A DNA stretch of 53,579 nt from Virgibacillus senegalensis (GTDB lineage Bacteria > Bacillota > Bacilli > Bacillales > Amphibacillaceae): NCBI RefSeq assembly GCF_000821245.2, contig NZ_LN611425.1:955282-1008860 (forward strand), given 5' to 3'. The position numbers and the translations under genes are program-made. Below the pieces are notes generated by a model. The model searched no databases. It saw only the letters and a program-made list of their open reading frames with translations, and was not told the origin of the DNA. This document shows positions 50,518 through 53,579 of the stretch, one piece after another; within the stretch, counting starts at the first letter, position 1; every line of letters begins with the position of its first letter.

Positions 50518-50721
50518 GTGAAAGTGAAATGTGTCTTATGTGATATCATTGAAAATATAGACAGCAACTGTTTACAGGCGAAAAGGTTACGAAATCGTCG
50601 AATCCACATGTATATTTGTAAAACTTGCTATGCCAGAGTTGAAAAGAACACCAATGAAAGACATGCAAGTGGGAATTTTAAGTTATACAGAGAAAAAAAG
50701 AAAAAGAATCATTTGATTTAA
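50518..50721 (+). CDS. ylaI: YlaI family zinc-binding protein (DUF2197)
   Basis: A 67-residue basic protein with two CxxC pairs, KCVLCD and CKTC, forming a likely zinc ribbon; the C-terminus is lysine-rich (YREKKKKNHL). It belongs to the DUF2197/YlaI family, of unknown function. GTG 50518 with GAGGTG six bases upstream is preferred to the longer frame at 50461, whose added N-terminus has no family resemblance. Convergent with ylaH. Confidence 0.88.
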   Translation: MKVKCVLCDIIENIDSNCLQAKRLRNRRIHMYICKTCYARVEKNTNERHASGNFKLYREKKKKNHLI

Positions 50722-50723
50722 TG

Positions 50724-50769
50724 AAAAAAGGAACGCACCGCTAACTTTTCGTTGGTGTGTTCCTTTTTT
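50724..50769. terminator. Bidirectional terminator between ylaI and ylaH
   Basis: 16-base arms (50724-50739 with 50754-50769) forming a stem with G-U pairs; A-run and T-run flank it. Confidence 0.88.
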
Positions 50770-50770
50770 A

Positions 50771-51127
50771 TTACTTTTCATTTGGGTTTGTCTGGTTATT
50801 TCGCCGCTTTCGATCTTGGGCAAGACGGAATCGGTAGATACCAAGTACTAGCGCAATGATAACCAGACATTCTGCCATAGGTAGTTTAAGCCCGAGCATT
50901 GCTATAACAAAAGCCCCGATAAACAAAAAGATATAGACAATCAAAGACTTAAGCAGCGGTAATTTTCTGGCAAATCCCAATTTATAACTAATCGCCAACA
51001 AGATGGCAATGGTCAGGTACAACAAAAGAAAACCAACAAGGAGGTCTCCATTTGCCGCAGTATTAAACAGAAAATCGACAATGGGCAAATTATTGCCGAC
51101 ATCGATTCCATTCGTTGTTTCCTCCAC
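50771..51127 (-). CDS. ylaH: YlaH-like membrane protein
   Basis: A 118-residue protein with three transmembrane helices (about residues 29-47, 58-80 and 82-99) and the family core LLYLTIAILLAISYKLGFARKLPLLKS, here around residues 34-60; basic C-terminal tail. YlaH family, function unknown. GTG 51127 is preferred: AAGGAG lies eight bases upstream and overlaps the alternative GTG at 51136. Confidence 0.86.
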   Translation of the reverse strand: MEETTNGIDVGNNLPIVDFLFNTAANGDLLVGFLLLYLTIAILLAISYKLGFARKLPLLKSLIVYIFLFIGAFVIAMLGLKLPMAECLVIIALVLGIYRFRLAQDRKRRNNQTNPNEK

Positions 51128-51208
51128 CTTTTTCACTCCTTCTTTCCGATTAACTCCCTCCCTATCATACTAAAACATAATCGACTGTGCTAGCATAAGA
51201 ATATATCG

Positions 51209-51237
51209 TTTTCAATGCCAGAAAATTTCGTTATACT
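51209..51237 (+). promoter_or_regulatory. Sigma-A promoter of ylaF
   Basis: -35 TTTTCA (51209-51214), 17-base spacer, -10 TATACT (51232-51237), 26 bases before the ATG. Confidence 0.6.
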
Positions 51238-51263
51238 TATGTTAGAAGATTAGAGGTGAAACC

Positions 51264-51443
51264 ATGAAAAAAATTCAACTACCTATGCTGTTACTGGCTT
51301 TGCTGGTTATCTCAAGCTTTGTAGCAGCGGGAATTGCTATTGGCTTCCGGAACTACTTATGGATGGTTTTATTTATTTTGGCAGGATTTCTATTGATGGG
51401 GGCAGGTCTTACAAGAAAGCGGAAAAAACAGTCGCTTTCCTGA
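51264..51443 (+). CDS. ylaF: Small membrane protein YlaF
   Basis: A 59-residue protein with two transmembrane helices (about 6-27 and 31-49) separated by a short turn (GFRNYLW) and a basic C-terminal tail (RKRKKQSLS). Position beside ylaH and its size match YlaF (DUF5325) of B. subtilis. AGAGGTGA lies five bases before the ATG, a sigma-A promoter is present, and a terminator follows after 54 bases. Function unknown. Confidence 0.82.
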   Translation: MKKIQLPMLLLALLVISSFVAAGIAIGFRNYLWMVLFILAGFLLMGAGLTRKRKKQSLS

Positions 51444-51497
51444 GTGTCATTCTATTAAACTTCATTCGGGCAGGGTCTAAAGCCGTTTTTTACCAGG

Positions 51498-51536
51498 AAA
51501 AATCATCAGCAGGGAACAGCTGATGATTTTTCTTTT
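51498..51536. terminator. Terminator between ylaF and the inositol monophosphatase gene
   Basis: Perfect 13-bp stem AAAAATCATCAGC/GCTGATGATTTTT with 8-base loop, T-rich on both strands. Confidence 0.88.
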
Positions 51537-51625
51537 ATTAGATAGGATAAAAAATTGTAAATAGAACTTAGGATCCTCCATAGAAATCAGCATAATTCCT
51601 GTTATTTTTACTGAATGGGAGTTCT

Positions 51626-52429
51626 TCACTTAAGCTCAATGTATTCTCTCACAAGTTCCTGTTGGATCTTGGGATTACAGGATAGAAGGGTATTTTCTTC
51701 GAGAATATGAATCGGACTTCCATCTGCTCTAGTCGTCATGCCGCCTACTTCGCTGACAAGGACAAGACCTCCGGCAATATCCCAAGGTGCCAGCTTCATT
51801 GTCAGGTAGCCATCTGCAATTCCTTCCGCCACATAGGCAAGTTCCAGAGCTGCAGAACCATACGATCTCGTCCCTCTGACTTTTCTTACAAGAGCCTGCA
51901 TTTTCGTCTCTTCTATCTTCAAATTCGGCCCTGTCCAAAAATTGTTCAGAATGAGAATCGCCTCTTCTAAAGGGAGTTCCTGTTTTAGCGGCTGGAGTTT
52001 CTCCTCATTCCGGTAGGCTCCATTGCCTCGCTGGGCAGCGTACAACACATCATCCATCACATTGTAAATCAACCCGATTTCCCCGATCCCATCTTGGTAA
52101 ATCCCAATAGAAATAGCAAAGTTCCTTTTTTGATGGACGAAATTCATGGTTCCGTCAATAGGATCAATAATCCAGACTACCCCTTTATCACTTTCCAATT
52201 GATCTCCATATCCTTCTTCACTGAGGATGGAATGGTCAGGGAATTGCTTCCTGATTTTATCGATGAAAAACTGTTCCGTTTGCTGGTCCATATGGGTAAC
52301 AAGATCATTTGCGTTCGATTTGGTATCGATTTTCAAGGGTTCGTTAATCACAGCACGGATATTCTCCCCCGCCTCTAGTATCCATTGCTTCGCTGTTTCA
52401 AAGAGTTTTTGTCTAGCTTCCAGTTCCAT
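51626..52429 (-). CDS. yktC: Inositol monophosphatase family protein (YktC)
   Basis: Magnesium-dependent sugar-phosphate phosphatase of 267 residues. Metal-binding motifs are complete: SEEGYG (Glu), WIIDPIDGTMNFVH (the DPIDGT signature) and APWDIAGGLVLVSEVGG near the C-terminus. Substrates in this family include inositol-1-phosphate, NADP and PAP; B. subtilis YktC is an IMPase. ATG 52429 with AAAGGA eight bases upstream is preferred over 52438. The 308-base gap to ykzI shows no further gene. Confidence 0.93.
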   Translation of the reverse strand: MELEARQKLFETAKQWILEAGENIRAVINEPLKIDTKSNANDLVTHMDQQTEQFFIDKIRKQFPDHSILSEEGYGDQLESDKGVVWIIDPIDGTMNFVHQKRNFAISIGIYQDGIGEIGLIYNVMDDVLYAAQRGNGAYRNEEKLQPLKQELPLEEAILILNNFWTGPNLKIEETKMQALVRKVRGTRSYGSAALELAYVAEGIADGYLTMKLAPWDIAGGLVLVSEVGGMTTRADGSPIHILEENTLLSCNPKIQQELVREYIELK

Positions 52430-52704
52430 AGCCAACATCCTTTTTTCTTATTTATCTAACCCAAACAACCACTACATCGTATTCCTTATTCTAATGAATA
52501 CGTCCTGAAATTTCTAGGATGACACTCGCTTTCATCAGAGCATCGATCTTCCGGATGATTCTTTAGAGAGGATGGAAAATAAAATAATCCCATCGGAGCG
52601 GACAGTCACGGTACTTTATCTACCTAACCTCTTTTTTTTACATTTCCTTTCTTATTGTAAATTTATAGAAGGTTTGAAACAAGCAACAAAGAAGTGAAAA
52701 AGGG

Positions 52705-52734
52705 TAATAAAAAAGAACGAGCAGAAGCTCATTC
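52705..52734 (-). terminator. Terminator of ykzI
   Basis: 8-bp stem with one G-U pair (52715-52722 with 52727-52734, AGAA loop) followed by CTTTTTTATTA-like T-run on the minus strand. Confidence 0.82.
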
Positions 52735-52737
52735 CTT

Positions 52738-52923
52738 TTAAGATAGGGCAAGCATTTCACGTCGCAATTCATTCAAGCGTTCTTTGGAATTATCCATTGC
52801 TTCTCGATCATTATCTTTCATAGCATCATACAAGGTAATTAATTCATAATCAATTTCCAACTTTATCACCGGCAGTTTTTCTTCCGCCTCACGTTTTTTT
52901 ATTGCTTCCATTACGTATTTCAC
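52738..52923 (-). CDS. ykzI: Small protein YkzI
   Basis: A 61-residue charged, helical protein (MKYVMEAIKKREAEEKLPVIK ... ERLNELRREMLALS, spaced as two helices). Its place between yktC and yktB matches YkzI of B. subtilis. No motif. AAGGGGAT precedes the ATG, and a terminator follows at once, so it appears monocistronic. Confidence 0.75.
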   Translation of the reverse strand: MKYVMEAIKKREAEEKLPVIKLEIDYELITLYDAMKDNDREAMDNSKERLNELRREMLALS

Positions 52924-53034
52924 TTTTATCCCCTTCCCTTTGGTTTTTATGGTCGTTAATTTTTTGCTAATTTTAACGTTTTGTTAATTTTTAGATACCC
53001 CCCTGTCCATTTACTTAAACCAAGGCTGTTCCAT

Positions 53035-53062
53035 TTGTCTTGGTAGGACACTATGATAAAAT
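53035..53062 (+). promoter_or_regulatory. Sigma-A promoter of yktB
   Basis: -35 TTGTCT (53035-53040), 16-base spacer, -10 TAAAAT (53057-53062) with a TGA extension, 34 bases before the GTG. Confidence 0.6.
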
Positions 53063-53096
53063 AAGTACTAAGCAACATAAGGAAGGAAGAGCGCAT

Positions 53097-53579
53097 GTGG
53101 AAATAAATGGATTTTCAAAAAAAGATTTCGACACATTTAAAATCGATGGTCTCGAAGCCAGAATGGGAGCAATCAGAGAACGAATCCAACCAAAGTTTCA
53201 AGTTATCGGTGATGAATTAAAAGATCACCTGGCTGCAAAGCTCGGTAACGAAATGTTTTTACATATCGCCCAACACGCCAGGAGATCCGTCAATCCTCCA
53301 GCAGATACTTGGCTGGCCGTAGCGGCAAACAAAAGAGGATACAAGAAGCACCCTCATTTCCAGGTAGGGTTGTTTGATGACCATATGTTTATATGGCTGG
53401 CATTGATTTATGAGCTTCCGGAAAAACAAACCATAGCAAAAACGTATCTGGATAATATGGATGCATTGAAACAGCTGCCGGAAAACTTTGTAGTCTCTCT
53501 TGACCACACCAAGAAGGCGGCAATGCCGATTTCGGACTTGCGTGAAGAGGATTTAATCCGATTCAGGGATGTTAAAAAA
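53097..53579 (+). CDS. yktB: DUF1054 family protein YktB (5' part)
   Basis: The first 161 residues of a protein of the YktB/UPF0637 (DUF1054) family; the window ends inside the gene (family length is about 210). Landmarks are FDTFKIDGLEARMGAIRERI, FLHIAQHARRSVNPPADTWLA and KKHPHFQVGLFDDHMFIW. Function unknown. The start is GTG 53097, preceded by AAGGAAG; the overlapping ATG at 53095 stops after three codons. Confidence 0.92.
   Translation, partial: MEINGFSKKDFDTFKIDGLEARMGAIRERIQPKFQVIGDELKDHLAAKLGNEMFLHIAQHARRSVNPPADTWLAVAANKRGYKKHPHFQVGLFDDHMFIWLALIYELPEKQTIAKTYLDNMDALKQLPENFVVSLDHTKKAAMPISDLREEDLIRFRDVKK

Overview
The window is a stretch of chromosome from a low-GC, Gram-positive, endospore-forming member of the Bacillaceae. 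The evidence is gene content and order: the division and cell-wall (dcw) cluster with sporulation-specific spoVD and spoVE, the ylb series, the cta cytochrome caa3 genes and the yla/ykt genes follow the Bacillus subtilis order closely. murE carries the DNPR motif of meso-diaminopimelate enzymes, and bshC points to bacillithiol. I do not assign a genus. Most genes lie on the minus strand, so the biological order runs from high to low coordinates.

Layout. 1-1379 is a complete ISL3-family insertion sequence whose left inverted repeat starts at base 1. 1380-19811 is the dcw cluster, read leftwards: mraZ, rsmH, ftsL, pbpB, spoVD, murE, murF, mraY, murD, spoVE, divIB, ylxW, ylxX, sbp, ftsA, ftsZ. 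Compared with B. subtilis, murF has joined the cluster and murG-murB are missing between spoVE and divIB. 20104-30803 holds bshC, a DUF3397 gene, panE, ylbP, gerR, a crotonase-fold gene, rpmF, ylbN, tmcAL, ddcP, ylbK and spoVV. 30878-36306 holds coaD, rsmD, a candidate sporulation small RNA (csfG), a conserved hypothetical gene, ylbG, ricF, ylbE, ylbD, ylbC and ylbB. 36532-38819 holds a yugN-like gene, ytvI and an acetyltransferase. 38923-47191 is the caa3 oxidase region: ctaM, ctaG, ctaF, ctaE, ctaD, ctaC and ctaB, with divergent ctaA; ctaA/B/G/M supply heme A and copper assembly for CtaC-F. 47279-53579 holds ftsW, ylaN, ylaL, ylaJ, ylaI, ylaH, ylaF, an inositol monophosphatase, ykzI and the 5' part of yktB, cut by the window end.

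The themes are peptidoglycan precursor synthesis (murE, murF, mraY, murD), septal and spore wall synthesis (pbpB, ftsW, spoVD, spoVE), the divisome (ftsL, divIB, ftsA, ftsZ, sbp) and sporulation (spoVD, spoVE, gerR, spoVV, csfG, ylaJ). The most interesting non-coding signals are: a three-hairpin RNA behind a sigma-F/sigma-G-like promoter in the csfG position (32019-32207); a 10-bp-phased GTGG array at mraZ with an inverted near-copy about 200 bp upstream, next to the bshC stop; the IS junction in the U-tail of the ftsZ terminator; a 25-bp tandem duplication carrying the murE tail and murF ribosome binding site; and a promoter-hairpin-terminator unit in front of ytvI. No tRNA, rRNA or CRISPR array was seen.
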